This document shows positions 24,813 to 34,223 of a stretch of DNA of 64,000 bases, one piece after another. This DNA is from Microbacterium sp. GCS4 (GTDB lineage Bacteria > Actinomycetota > Actinomycetes > Actinomycetales > Microbacteriaceae), in assembly GCF_001262495.1 (NCBI RefSeq), contig NZ_LGYE01000002.1, forward strand, positions 796,368-860,367, given 5' to 3'. The notes beneath the pieces are model-generated. The model was not told the origin of the DNA. It did not search any database and saw only the letters and a list, made by a program, of their open reading frames with translations. Positions within the stretch are counted from its first letter, which is position 1; every line of letters begins with the position of its first letter. Position numbers and translations under genes: made by a program.

Positions 24813-26315
24813 TCAGGCGCCGGCGGGCGTGCCGGGGTTGACGGGGATGCGCACGGTGAACGTCGTGTCTCCGGGTTCGCTCTGCACGGTGATCCGTCCG
24901 CCATGCCCCTCGACGATGGCTTTCGCGATCGCGAGGCCCAGGCCGGTGCCGCCGGTCTGACGGGCGCGAGACGTATCGGCACGGGCGAACCTGGCGAAGA
25001 GTTCCTCGCGGACGCTCGGATCGATGCCGGGGCCGTCGTCGTGCACGCGCAGCACGGCGTCGTCGCCCTCGCGGCTCACGCTGAGGGTGATCTCGGTGCC
25101 TGCGGGGGTGTGCGTGCGGGCGTTCGCGAGCAGGTTCGCGACGACCTGATGCATCCGCCCCGCATCCCCCAGCACGACGATCGGCTCGTCGGGCACGTCG
25201 ATGCTCCATCGATGGTCGGCGGCGGTGGGGCGTGCATCCGACAGCCCCTCCAGCGCGAGCTGGGTGAGGTCGACCGTGCCGTACACGAGCTCACGCCCCT
25301 CGTCGAGGCGCGCGAGCAGCAGCAGGTCCTCGACAAGCCGGGTCATGCGCAGCGACTGCGCCTGGATGCGCTCGAGAGAGGTCGTGGTGCCCTCGATCGC
25401 CGCGGGACCCTGCTGCTGGCTCAGAGCGCGCAGCGACAGCTCGGAGTACCCGCGGATCGAGGCCAGAGGCGTGCGCAGCTCGTGGCTCGCGTCCGCGACG
25501 AACCGACGCATCTGCTCTTCGTTCTTCTGACGTGCTGCAAGGGAGGAGTTCACGTGGTCGAGCAGCTTGTTGAGCGAGGCGCCCACGAGCCCGGTCTCGG
25601 TGCGCGGGTCGGCCTCCGCGGCGGGCACGCGCTCGGTGATCTGCACCTCTCCGCGGTCGAGGGGCTGGTTCGCGACGCGCGTCGCGGTCGCGGCGACCGC
25701 GCGCAGGGGTCGCAGCCCGACCCGGATCGTGATCGCGGTGGTCAGAGCGAGCAGGATGAGCCCGCCTATCGTCGCCAGCACGATGACTGTCAGCAGCGTG
25801 GTGAGCTGGTTCTGGATCTCGGTGCGGGGGAGACCGGTCACGACGTTCGCGCCGTTCGCGGCCTTCTGCGCGACGACCATGTAGGTGCCGAAGTCCTCGA
25901 GCGCCACCGTGCCGCTCCGTTCCCCTCCGAGCGCGGCGTCGATCTGCTGGAGGTCCGCGGTGGTCAGCGGCTGCGAGACTCCGCCCCACTCCCCTCGGGT
26001 GTCGGGGAACACGACGCCGCTGGTGCCGCCCTCCGAGCTCGATACCGCGAGCAGCAGGCCGGGCACGTTCGCGTTGTGGGACTCCAGGATGTTGTCGATG
26101 GTGGCATACTGTGCAGGGATCTGGCTGACCCACTGCGTGACCTGCGAGGAGTAGCTGTTCAGGCGGACCGCGAGCTGCGTCTCGAGGGTCGCTCCCAGAG
26201 TCGCGCTGGTGATGACCGCGACGATCACGAGGATGAGGGACACGAATCCGATCACGGCGGTCATGAGCCGTGTCTGCAGACTCATCGGCCGTCCCGCCAC
26301 CCTCGTGGTGGTCAC
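24813..26315 (-). CDS. Two-component sensor histidine kinase
   Basis: A 500-residue membrane sensor. It has two transmembrane helices (LMTAVIGFVSLILVIVAVIT near residue 20 and LTTLLTVIVLATIGGLILLALTTAI near 190) flanking an extracellular domain of ~150 residues. A HAMP domain (LRAVAATATRVANQPLDRGEVQ) follows. The HisKA H-box is FVADASHELRTPLASIRGYSE. The ATPase domain has N-box QVVANLLANARTHTP, G1 VHDDGPGID and G2 GGTGLGLAIAKAIVEGHGG. The GTG start overlaps the regulator stop by 4 bp (26312-26315), so the pair is coupled. The signal sensed is unknown. Confidence 0.93.
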   Translation of the reverse strand: MTTTRVAGRPMSLQTRLMTAVIGFVSLILVIVAVITSATLGATLETQLAVRLNSYSSQVTQWVSQIPAQYATIDNILESHNANVPGLLLAVSSSEGGTSGVVFPDTRGEWGGVSQPLTTADLQQIDAALGGERSGTVALEDFGTYMVVAQKAANGANVVTGLPRTEIQNQLTTLLTVIVLATIGGLILLALTTAITIRVGLRPLRAVAATATRVANQPLDRGEVQITERVPAAEADPRTETGLVGASLNKLLDHVNSSLAARQKNEEQMRRFVADASHELRTPLASIRGYSELSLRALSQQQGPAAIEGTTTSLERIQAQSLRMTRLVEDLLLLARLDEGRELVYGTVDLTQLALEGLSDARPTAADHRWSIDVPDEPIVVLGDAGRMHQVVANLLANARTHTPAGTEITLSVSREGDDAVLRVHDDGPGIDPSVREELFARFARADTSRARQTGGTGLGLAIAKAIVEGHGGRITVQSEPGDTTFTVRIPVNPGTPAGA

Positions 26316-27040
26316 TGCGGGGCCTTGATCATGTAGCCGACGCCGCGCACGGTGTGCAGCAGGGGAGTGCGTCCGGCGTCGATCTTCTTGCGCAGGTACG
26401 AGATGTACAGCTCGACCACGGAGGATTTGCCGCCGAAGTCGTAGCTCCACACGCGGTCGAGGATCTGTGCCTTCGACAGCACGCGTCGCTCGTTGCGCAT
26501 CAGGTAGCGCAGCAGCTCGAACTCCGTGGCGGTGAGCTCGATCTCAGTGCCGTCGCGCACCACCTCGTGGCTGTCCTCGTTCAGGGTGAGGTCGGCGACG
26601 CGGAGGATCGACTGCCCATCGTCGGCGGTGGCATGCCCGGTGCGGCGGATGATGGCACGCAGACGGGCGATGACCTCCTCGAGGCTGAACGGCTTCGTGA
26701 CGTAGTCGTCGCCGCCGGCGGTGAGGCCCGCGACGCGATCGCCCACGGCATCCTTCGCGGTGAGGAACAGCACGGGCACGAGGTTGCCGGCTTCGCGCAG
26801 GCGTCGCAGCACGGACATCCCATCGAGGTCAGGCATCATGATGTCGAGCACCAGGGCGTCGGGCTCGAACTCCCGGGCGACCTGGAGAGCCTCCAGTCCT
26901 GAGGAGGCGGTGCGCACCTCCCAGCCCTCCATCCGCAGCGCCATCGCGAGAAGGTCCGTCAGCATCTGCTCGTCGTCGACGGCGAGGATGCGCAGCGGGG
27001 AGCCGTCGGGACGGCGCAGTTCGGGCAGGTCGTTGGTCAT
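26312..27040 (-). CDS. OmpR-family response regulator
   Basis: A 242-residue regulator. The receiver domain has the acidic pair in ILAVDDEQML, the phospho-acceptor Asp in LVLDIMMPDLDGMSVL, the conserved Thr in VLFLTAKDAVGD and the Lys in YVTKPFSLEE. The C-terminal winged helix reads EIELTATEFELLRYLMRNERRVLSKAQIL, then VVELYISYLRKKID. It partners the histidine kinase that follows. A CAGAAT hexamer lies six bases before the ATG, weak support for a leaderless start. The hairpin upstream at 27104 belongs to gnd. Confidence 0.95.
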   Translation of the reverse strand: MTNDLPELRRPDGSPLRILAVDDEQMLTDLLAMALRMEGWEVRTASSGLEALQVAREFEPDALVLDIMMPDLDGMSVLRRLREAGNLVPVLFLTAKDAVGDRVAGLTAGGDDYVTKPFSLEEVIARLRAIIRRTGHATADDGQSILRVADLTLNEDSHEVVRDGTEIELTATEFELLRYLMRNERRVLSKAQILDRVWSYDFGGKSSVVELYISYLRKKIDAGRTPLLHTVRGVGYMIKAPQ

Positions 27041-27103
27041 GACCCCATTCTGCGGAATCTCCTATGTGATTTCTATGGAGACCCTTATGCGTTGTCTGTG
27101 AAC

Positions 27104-27140
27104 GATGAAGGCCCCGGCTGCAGCAGCCGGGGCCTTCATC
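27104..27140 (-). terminator. Terminator-like hairpin after gnd
   Basis: A perfect 16-bp stem (27104-27119 with 27125-27140) with loop GCAGC lies 13 bp beyond the gnd stop on the minus strand. No T tract follows. It also insulates gnd from the two-component genes. Confidence 0.8.
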
Positions 27141-27153
27141 GTGGAAGACACGC

Positions 27154-28608
27154 TCAGTGTGTGTCTTCGGCTTCGATCTCGGTGCGGTCGCCGGACCACT
27201 GGGTGTGGAAAGTGCCGTCCTTGTCGATGCGCTTGTAGGTGTGCGCGCCGAAGAAGTCGCGCTGGCCCTGCACGAGCGCGGCGGGGAGGCGATCGGCGCG
27301 GATGCCGTCGTAGTACGACAGCGACGAGGAGAAGGCCGGGGCGGGGATGCCGGACTGCGCGGCGGTCACGACCACGCGACGCCAGGCGGCCTGGCCGCGG
27401 GTGAGGGCCTCGGCGAAGTACGGTGCCGTCATGAGCACGGGAAGGCCGGGCTCTGCGGCGTAGGCGTCGGCGATGCGGTTGAGGAACTGGGCGCGGATGA
27501 TGCAGCCGCCGCGCCAGATCTTCGAGATGGCGCCGAGGTCGATGTTCCAGTCGTACTCGGCGGCGCCGGCGCGGATCTCGTCGAAGCCCTGGGAGTAGGC
27601 GACGATCTTCGACGCGTAGAGCGCGAGGCGCACGTCCTCGATGAACGCGTCGACGTCCTCGGGAGCGACGGTGAACTCGTCGTCGGGGCCGGGGAGGGCG
27701 GCGGCGACGGCGCGCTGCTCGGGGTGGCTGGAGAGCGAGCGGGCGAAGGTGGCCTCGGCGATGCCGGAGACCGGGACGCCGAGGGAGAGCGCGGTCTGCA
27801 CGGTCCACGCACCGGTGCCCTTGGCGCCGGCCTGGTCGACGATCACGTCGACGAGAGGCTGGCCGGTGGCGGCGTCGATCTGGCGGAGCACCTCGGCGGT
27901 GATCTCGATCAGGTACGACTCCAGTTCGCCGCGGTTCCACTCGGCGAAGATGTCGGCGATCTCGGCGGGCGTCTTGCCGGTGCCGCGACGGATGAGGTCG
28001 TAGGCCTCGGCGATGAGCTGCATGTCGGCGTACTCGATGCCGTTGTGCACCATCTTCACGAAGTGGCCCGCGCCGTCGTGGCCGACGTGCGTCACGCAGG
28101 GCTCGCCCTCCGCGACCGCGGCAATGGACTTCAGGATCGGACCGAGCGTGACCCACGACTCATCCGAACCGCCCGGCATGATCGACGGCCCGGTCAGCGC
28201 GCCCTCCTCGCCGCCGGAGATGCCCGCGCCGACGAAGTTCACGCCCGTCTCGCGTACGGCCTTCTCGCGGCGGATCGTGTCGGGGAAGTACGCGTTGCCG
28301 CCGTCGACGATGATATCGCCGGGCTCGAAGACCTCGAGCAGCGAGTCGATCACGGCATCCGTGGGGCGACCAGCCTTGACCATGATGATCGCGGTGCGCG
28401 GCTTCTGCAGGCTGTCGGCGAACTCCTGGTAGGTCTTCGCGGGGAGGAAACCGGCCTCGGGGTGCTCGGAGACGAGCGTCTCGGTCTTCTCGTAGCTGCG
28501 GTTGAAGATCGCCACCGTGTTGCCCTCGCGGCTCGCGAGGTTGCGGGCGAGGTTCGACCCCATGACGGCGAGTCCGACGACTCCGATGTTGGCTGATGCT
28601 CCGGGCAC
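27154..28608 (-). CDS. gnd: 6-phosphogluconate dehydrogenase, decarboxylating
   Basis: A 484-residue enzyme of the oxidative pentose-phosphate pathway that converts 6-phosphogluconate and NADP+ to ribulose-5-phosphate, CO2 and NADPH. The Rossmann start reads IGVVGLAVMGSNLARNLASREG with NRSYEKT, where the Arg-Ser pair fits NADP preference. Other landmarks are DIIVDGGNAYFPDTIRREK, GAGISGGEEGALTGPSIMPGG and KMVHNGIEYADMQLIAEAYD, which includes the catalytic Lys and substrate contacts. The length matches the long, dimeric GndA form. The GTG start has AGGAG six bases upstream. A 41-residue membrane protein gene precedes it on the same strand. Confidence 0.96.
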   Translation of the reverse strand: MPGASANIGVVGLAVMGSNLARNLASREGNTVAIFNRSYEKTETLVSEHPEAGFLPAKTYQEFADSLQKPRTAIIMVKAGRPTDAVIDSLLEVFEPGDIIVDGGNAYFPDTIRREKAVRETGVNFVGAGISGGEEGALTGPSIMPGGSDESWVTLGPILKSIAAVAEGEPCVTHVGHDGAGHFVKMVHNGIEYADMQLIAEAYDLIRRGTGKTPAEIADIFAEWNRGELESYLIEITAEVLRQIDAATGQPLVDVIVDQAGAKGTGAWTVQTALSLGVPVSGIAEATFARSLSSHPEQRAVAAALPGPDDEFTVAPEDVDAFIEDVRLALYASKIVAYSQGFDEIRAGAAEYDWNIDLGAISKIWRGGCIIRAQFLNRIADAYAAEPGLPVLMTAPYFAEALTRGQAAWRRVVVTAAQSGIPAPAFSSSLSYYDGIRADRLPAALVQGQRDFFGAHTYKRIDKDGTFHTQWSGDRTEIEAEDTH

Positions 28609-28687
28609 AGAAGGCTCCTCGATCGTGAAGGTTGGGATGCCTCCAGATTATCGCGGCGGGAGCCCGTCAGCCGCGCGTGTGTCGCTG

Positions 28688-28813
28688 TCAGTCCTTGCGG
28701 TAGCCCGAGCGGCCGAGCGAGAACAGTGCCGCGAAGGTCGTGACGGCAGCGCAGACGGTCATCGCTCCGATGACCCAGGCGATCACGTGCGAGAAGAGGG
28801 CGCCGTCGAGCAT
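28688..28813 (-). CDS. 41-residue single-span membrane protein
   Basis: The minus strand reads M-L-D-G-A-L-F-S-H from ATG 28813, then a hydrophobic stretch of about 24 residues (VIAWVIGAMTVCAAVTTF...ALFSL) and a basic tail GRSGYRKD before TGA. A GGAG lies eight bases before the ATG and a TAGGCT hexamer (28853-28858) lies about 40 bases upstream. The composition (short N-terminus, one helix, positive C-terminus) fits a small inner-membrane protein with its N-terminus outside. No function is recognised. It lies 79 bp upstream of gnd and may share its transcript. Confidence 0.65.
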   Translation of the reverse strand: MLDGALFSHVIAWVIGAMTVCAAVTTFAALFSLGRSGYRKD

Positions 28814-29033
28814 GAGGTGACTCCGTGTTCTGTACGAGGGAACGGTGTCCTCAGCCTACCGGGTGGTTTGGTACGATGAGGGGAGTACCTCGGCGAGGGA
28901 TGCCTGCGCGCGTGCGCGCACATCCGTTATCGACGCGGCGAAGCAAGCCCGGTGGCTTTCCTCACGCGTCTGCGTCCGAGTTCGAATCCCAGACCACCGC
29001 GCAGCCTCGCTGCGTGCCCCGAAGGAGAACCCC

Positions 29034-29663
29034 ATGTCTGAAGACACCAAGGTCGTCGCCGAGCTCCGCGAGAGCTTCGGCAAGGGCTTCGCCCGCCGCC
29101 TCCGCGCCGCCGGCAAGATCCCCGCCGTCATCTACGGCCACGGCACCGAGCCCGTGCACGTCGCACTGCCCGGCCACCAGGTCTCGCTCATCATCCGCCG
29201 CGCGAACGCGCTGCTCGAGCTCGACATCGCGGGCAAGGAGCAGCTCGCACTGGTCAAGGACGTCCAGAAGGACCCGGTGCACCAGATCATCGAGCACATC
29301 GACCTGCTCGTCGTGAAGAAGGGCGAGAAGGTCACGATCGACGTCCCCGTCGTCGTCACGGGCGAGTCCTTCGCCGGCACGATCGCCAACCTCGACGCGA
29401 CCACGCTGTCGCTCGAGGTCGAGGCCACGCACATCCCGCAGAACGTCGAGGTCTCGGTCGAGGGTCTCGAGGAGGGCGCGCACATCACGGCCGCCGACGT
29501 CACGCTCCCCAAGGGCGCGACGCTGCTGACCGACCCCGAGGTCCTCGTGGTCGCCGTGACCGTGCCGGTCCTCGACCTCGAGAGCGACGCCGACGCCGAG
29601 ACCGAGGAGCCCGCCGAGGGCGAGACCGAGGAAGAGGCAGCGCAGGAGGACGCCGCGGAGTGA
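29034..29663 (+). CDS. rplY: 50S ribosomal protein L25 / general stress protein Ctc
   Basis: A 209-residue TL5/Ctc-type L25. The N-terminal 5S-rRNA-binding domain reads VVAELRESFGKGFARRLRAAGKIPAVIYGHG, and the C-terminal beta domain (about residues 95-185) begins GEKVTIDVPVVVTGESFAGT. The last ~20 residues are strongly acidic (Glu/Ala-rich), a usual feature of the long actinobacterial form. It binds 5S rRNA in the central protuberance. GAAGGAGAA precedes ATG 29034. A TACGAT hexamer at 28872-28877 would imply a leader of about 150 nt. A clear terminator follows, then pth, an arrangement common in bacteria. Confidence 0.94.
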   Translation: MSEDTKVVAELRESFGKGFARRLRAAGKIPAVIYGHGTEPVHVALPGHQVSLIIRRANALLELDIAGKEQLALVKDVQKDPVHQIIEHIDLLVVKKGEKVTIDVPVVVTGESFAGTIANLDATTLSLEVEATHIPQNVEVSVEGLEEGAHITAADVTLPKGATLLTDPEVLVVAVTVPVLDLESDADAETEEPAEGETEEEAAQEDAAE

Positions 29664-29696
29664 CCTCCGCCGGCGCAGCGCACAGCTGACTGCTCC

Positions 29697-29731
29697 ACAG
29701 AGGGGGCGCGAGCAGATCGCGCCCCCTCTGT
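29697..29731 (+). terminator. Terminator hairpin after rplY
   Basis: A perfect 15-bp stem (29697-29711 with 29717-29731) with loop GCAGA follows the rplY stop by 33 bp. A TATCCT hexamer three bases later (29734-29739) may be the -10 of pth. Confidence 0.85.
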
Positions 29732-29779
29732 CGTATCCTGACCCGGGACCGCACGTCCCGGCATCCGAGAGGACGAGAC

Positions 29780-30361
29780 ATGGCATCCACCTGGCTGGTG
29801 GTCGGACTCGGCAACCCCGGCCCTCGCTACGAGGCCACGCGGCACAACATCGGTCAGATGGTCGTCGACGAGCTCGCCGCTCGCCGCGGGGAGTCGTTCC
29901 GCGAGCACAAGGGCGGTGCGCGGGTCGTCGAGACGTGGCTGCGCCCCGGCGGCGACAAGCTCGTGCTCGCCAAGCCGAACACGTTCATGAACGTCTCAGG
30001 CACTCCGGTCGCCGCGCTCGCGCGCTTCTACTCCGTGCCCGCGGAGCGCATCATCGTCGTGCACGACGAGCTCGACATCCCCTTCGACACCGTCAAGCTC
30101 AAGACCGGAGGCGGCCACGGCGGACACAACGGCGTGCGCGACATCGCCCGTGCCCTCACCACGCCGGACTTCCCGCGGGTGCGCGTCGGCATCGGGCGTC
30201 CGGTCGGACGTCAGGATCCGGCAGACTGGGTCCTGTCGCCTTTCGGCAAGGAGGAGCGCGCGAACCTGCCGATCCTCGTGTCCGACGGAGCCGACGCCGT
30301 CGAGCTGCTCGTCGCGGAGGGCCTTGTCGCAGCGCAGCAGAAGCACCACGCTCCGCGCTAG
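29780..30361 (+). CDS. pth: Peptidyl-tRNA hydrolase
   Basis: A 193-residue enzyme that releases peptides from peptidyl-tRNA dropped by ribosomes. The start [28 protein letters not shown] contains the catalytic His in RHNIG. Other family segments are [12 protein letters not shown] (conserved Asn), [32 protein letters not shown] (catalytic Asp and substrate contacts) and [11 protein letters not shown]. The ATG has GAGAGGAC upstream. It probably has its own promoter just after the rplY terminator. Confidence 0.96.
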   Translation: MASTWLVVGLGNPGPRYEATRHNIGQMVVDELAARRGESFREHKGGARVVETWLRPGGDKLVLAKPNTFMNVSGTPVAALARFYSVPAERIIVVHDELDIPFDTVKLKTGGGHGGHNGVRDIARALTTPDFPRVRVGIGRPVGRQDPADWVLSPFGKEERANLPILVSDGADAVELLVAEGLVAAQQKHHAPR

Positions 30362-30405
30362 CGGTACGGCCGCACAGGGGGCCTGAGGTTCGGGCCGGCC
30401 CGGGG

Positions 30406-31134
30406 TCAGGTCGCAGGTAGGAAGCCGGATGCCGTCCCCGTGGCGATCGTGACGACCAGGACGACCCAGAAGATCACGGGGGCGATGGCGGCCACGACGA
30501 GAGCGGCGATCCCCGCCCCTCGGCCCTGCCGGCGGACGATGCCCAGGATCCCGATGACGATGGCCGCGATGCCGAGCACGGTGCCGGCCCAGAAGGCGAT
30601 CTCGGCCCAGAGGACCTGATCCCGTGCGGGGGAGAGGGTCGAGAGCAGCTCGGGATCGTTCGTGTCGATGCCTGACGGGATGCGGACGCCGATCTCGAAG
30701 CCTGCGACGCCCGCGACGATCGGGACCACCACCCCGGCGACGATCGCGAGGACGAGGGCCAGGATGCCGAGGAAGCCGGACTTCCGTGCCGGGACTTCAG
30801 GTACCTGGTATCCGCCGGGCGACGGCGCGTAGCCGCCCACGGGGACCTGGTACGCGCCGGGAGGGGCGGCCTGGGGCGTAGGAGCCCCTGGTGCCGGGAA
30901 CCCTGCCGGTGCGGATGCCGGGGGAACGGGAGGTCCGGCGTCGTATGCCGGCGGAGCGGGAGGTGCCTCACTGTATCCCGCCGGGGTGTACACAGGAGGG
31001 GCCGGTGGTGCTGTGGCGTATGCCGGGGGAGCGGGAGGTGCCTCGCTGTACGCCGGCGGGGCGGGCGCGGGGATGTGCTCGGGAGCAGGCTCGGGTGGGA
31101 CGGAGCCGGACGGGGGCTGCTGCTGATCGCTCAC
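30406..31134 (-). CDS. Proline-rich membrane protein, DUF4190-like
   Basis: A 242-residue protein. The first ~110 residues are proline/alanine/tyrosine-rich with repeats of the type Y-S-E-A-P-P-A-P-P-A-Y, likely disordered and cytoplasmic. The rest has three or four hydrophobic helices (FLGILALVLAIVAGVVVPIVAG, then LWAEIAFWAGTVLGIAAIVIGILGIV, and AALVVAAIAPVIFWVVLVVTIA), a layout seen in DUF4190-type proteins. Function is unknown. The start is GTG 31134, immediately preceded by a leaderless-type -10. It is convergent with pth and runs in the same direction as trpS upstream. Confidence 0.75.
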   Translation of the reverse strand: MSDQQQPPSGSVPPEPAPEHIPAPAPPAYSEAPPAPPAYATAPPAPPVYTPAGYSEAPPAPPAYDAGPPVPPASAPAGFPAPGAPTPQAAPPGAYQVPVGGYAPSPGGYQVPEVPARKSGFLGILALVLAIVAGVVVPIVAGVAGFEIGVRIPSGIDTNDPELLSTLSPARDQVLWAEIAFWAGTVLGIAAIVIGILGIVRRQGRGAGIAALVVAAIAPVIFWVVLVVTIATGTASGFLPAT

Positions 31135-31140
31135 GCCCCC

Positions 31141-31146
31141 ATCCTA
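31141..31146 (-). promoter_or_regulatory. -10 hexamer for leaderless proline-rich protein gene
   Basis: On the minus strand TAGGAT is followed by GGGGGC and then GTG 31134, the spacing of a leaderless transcript. Confidence 0.5.
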
Positions 31147-31171
31147 GGGCGCGGGTCCGACGGCGACCGGC

Positions 31172-32179
<1,008 letters not shown>

Positions 32180-32182
32180 TCA

Positions 32183-32188
32183 ATCCTA
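32183..32188 (-). promoter_or_regulatory. -10 hexamer for leaderless trpS
   Basis: TAGGAT on the minus strand, six bases, then GTG 32176. Confidence 0.55.
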
Positions 32189-32226
32189 GGCCGACGCGTC
32201 GGGCTCGTTGGCGCAGGAGTCGTGTC

Positions 32227-32232
32227 TAGGCT
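32227..32232 (+). promoter_or_regulatory. -10 hexamer for the SRPBCC cassette
   Basis: TAGGCT, seven bases, then ATG 32240. The spacing favours this ATG over the in-frame ATG at 32234 as the leaderless start. Confidence 0.5.
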
Positions 32233-32239
32233 GATGCGC

Positions 32240-32899
32240 ATGACCTCCCCGCGCCGTACCGACGGACCTCGGAAGCGGCGGGACGCCGCCCTGTACGTCG
32301 AGATCGTCATCCGCGCGCCGATGGAGCGGGTCTGGGAGCTGACGCAGGAGCCGGATGCGCACGTGCGCTGGGATGGGCGGTTCACGGCGATCCGGCCCAC
32401 CGTGATCCGGGATGACGGTGCGCAGGAGTTCGTCTACGAGCTCGATCTCGGCGTCCACACGATCCGCGGCACCGGGGTGTCCCGTGGCGAACGCCGGGGG
32501 AGGGCGGGTGAGCGCACTTCCGCGCTCCTCTTCGACACGACGGACTGGCTCTCGCCCCTCGGCGCTGGACGCGGATACTGGCGGTACATCCCGACCGACG
32601 AGGGAATCCGCTTCCTCACGGGCTACGACTACGTTCCGGGGTGGGGACTTCTCGGACGGATCGTCGATCCACTCGTCACGCGGCGGTTCGTCTGGTGGCT
32701 CACCGCCTGGAGCTTCGACCGGCTCCGCCTCTGGGCCGAGGAGGGGATCCCCCCGGAGAAGACCGGCTGGTGGCGATCCCTCCGCCCCGGTCGTCGTCCA
32801 CGCGCTCGCGCGGGTCGCTGCCTCTCTCGTCCGCCTCGTTCCGGAGACCGCACCATCATGCAGAATGCACCGTCCGCCCTCGCGGAGCTCGACCGATGA
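32240..32899 (+). CDS. SRPBCC-superfamily protein (START/polyketide-cyclase-like)
   Basis: A 219-residue protein. The N-terminal segment LYVEIVIRAPMERVWELTQEPDAHVRWD is the typical opening strand-helix of the SRPBCC fold, a helix-grip cavity that binds hydrophobic ligands. IRGTGVSRGERRG and GYWRYIPTDEGIRFLTGYDY follow, then an aromatic C-terminal helix (VTRRFVWWLTAWSFDRLRLW) and a basic, Pro/Arg-rich tail. The ligand is unknown. Its stop overlaps the next start (ATGA, 32896-32899), so it is coupled to the first DUF4166 gene. Confidence 0.78.
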   Translation: MTSPRRTDGPRKRRDAALYVEIVIRAPMERVWELTQEPDAHVRWDGRFTAIRPTVIRDDGAQEFVYELDLGVHTIRGTGVSRGERRGRAGERTSALLFDTTDWLSPLGAGRGYWRYIPTDEGIRFLTGYDYVPGWGLLGRIVDPLVTRRFVWWLTAWSFDRLRLWAEEGIPPEKTGWWRSLRPGRRPRARAGRCLSRPPRSGDRTIMQNAPSALAELDR

Positions 32900-33582
32900 C
32901 CGCCGCGACGGGCGTGTTCCGCCGCGCACTCGGACCGGACTTCGATCGACTGCACCCCCGCATGCAGGAGCGCTTCGGGGTCGGCGTGGCTGCGGGCTAC
33001 GGATGCATCGGGCGGGGTGTCATGACCGAGGTCCGCCGCGGTCCGTGGTGGACGCTGCCGTTCCTCGGGATCGGCACGATGCGCAACATCCTGTTCCCCG
33101 ACCGCGGGCGCGACATCCCCTTCCAGATCGACAACCATGCCTACGTCGATGGCCTGGGGCGGGAGACCGTGACGTTCGTGCGCACGATGCAGATCCGTCC
33201 AGCCCGTCGACGGCGCTTCGACGCGACCATGATCTACAGCGAGGACCGCGGTCGGATCGTGGACTATCTCGGAACGCACCAGCACCTCGCCGTCGACCTG
33301 GAACTCTCCGTGACCGACGACGGCGGTCTCCGTCTGACGTCGGGGGAGCAGAGATTCTATGAGGGACCGGTGGCGTTCCGTTTTCCGATGATGTTCAGCG
33401 GCCGGGCGTACCTGACGGAGCACTACGACGACGAACGCGACTGCTACGTCATCGATCTCGAAGTGCGCAACGACATCCTGGGCTTCCTGTTCGGCTACCG
33501 GGGTACGTTCGCCTGCGAGTTCGTGCCGGGCGGCGATGCGCCGGCGACCACCAAGCCCTACCGCGAGGAGGCACGGGAGTGA
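32896..33582 (+). CDS. DUF4166 domain-containing protein, copy 1
   Basis: A 228-residue protein matching what I recognise of DUF4166: FDRLHPRMQERF at the start, then WTLPFLGIGTMRNILFPDRGRDIPF, TFVRTMQIRPARRRRFDATM, and the late FLFGYRGTFACEF (YRG motif). In other bacteria DUF4166 occurs alone or fused to saccharopine-dehydrogenase-like oxidoreductases; its role is unknown. There is no signal peptide and no convincing membrane helix. It is coupled at both ends: its ATG overlaps the SRPBCC stop and its stop overlaps the start of copy 2. Confidence 0.72.
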   Translation: MTAATGVFRRALGPDFDRLHPRMQERFGVGVAAGYGCIGRGVMTEVRRGPWWTLPFLGIGTMRNILFPDRGRDIPFQIDNHAYVDGLGRETVTFVRTMQIRPARRRRFDATMIYSEDRGRIVDYLGTHQHLAVDLELSVTDDGGLRLTSGEQRFYEGPVAFRFPMMFSGRAYLTEHYDDERDCYVIDLEVRNDILGFLFGYRGTFACEFVPGGDAPATTKPYREEARE

Positions 33583-34223
33583 TCGGAGGATCCGGAGTCC
33601 TCCTGGACGCTCTCGGTGAGGACGCCGATCGCCTGCATCCGACCCTCCGCGCGCAGATGTCGTCGACGATCGAGCGTCAGGAGTCGCACGGCGTGTTCGC
33701 GCTCGCCGGAAGTCGGCTCCGCCGCCTCAACGCCCTCGGCATCCCGGTCGTCGGTCGGGACGCTCTGGTGAGCGGATACGAGCGCGACGTCCCGTTCACT
33801 CTCGTGACGCTGTCGCGGCGGGACGGACTCGGGCGTGTGACGCTCGACACCACGCGGGAGTTCGGATTCCGCGGCGGCGTGCAGCGCATCACGGACCGAA
33901 TCGTCGCGAGTTCGCGTCCCGGACTGGTGCGCAACGTGCTGGGGAGGGCGGGGCGGATCGAACTGATCCTGCGCTGCGACGTCACCGAGGGCGGTGCCCT
34001 GCGTATGCGCAGCGAGCGGGTGGCCGTGCGCCTCGCAGGAAGACGTTTCGCGCTCCGCGGGATCCTCCGCCTCGATATCCGGGTCGAGGATGGATGGGAT
34101 GCCGTGCAGGAACGGCGAACCATCCGGATGAGCGCACGGAGCCCGATCGCGGGCACCGTTCTCGAGTATCGCGGGTGGTACCGCGTCGCGCCGCCCGAGG
34201 ACCGACCCGGCTCGACTCAGTAG
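33579..34223 (+). CDS. DUF4166-like protein, divergent copy 2
   Basis: A 214-residue protein that aligns with copy 1: ADRLHPTLRAQM against FDRLHPRMQERF, ERDVPF against GRDIPF, DGLGRVTL against DGLGRETV, and LEYRGWY against FGYRGTF. The spacing of these motifs is similar, so it is a diverged tandem paralogue. The start is GTG 33579, overlapping the previous stop by 4 bp. Its end overlaps the end of the convergent xth gene by 7 bp. Function is unknown; it may form a heteromer with copy 1. Confidence 0.65.
   Translation: MIGGSGVLLDALGEDADRLHPTLRAQMSSTIERQESHGVFALAGSRLRRLNALGIPVVGRDALVSGYERDVPFTLVTLSRRDGLGRVTLDTTREFGFRGGVQRITDRIVASSRPGLVRNVLGRAGRIELILRCDVTEGGALRMRSERVAVRLAGRRFALRGILRLDIRVEDGWDAVQERRTIRMSARSPIAGTVLEYRGWYRVAPPEDRPGSTQ

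Noticed and set aside
26316..26450. N-terminal extension of the histidine kinase to an upstream ATG
   Set aside because: It would overlap the regulator gene by over 130 bp; GTG 26315 gives the usual 4-bp overlap.
28960..29015. A GTTCGAATCC T-loop-like sequence suggesting a second tRNA
   Set aside because: The flanking bases do not pair as a T stem and no acceptor or anticodon arm can be built.
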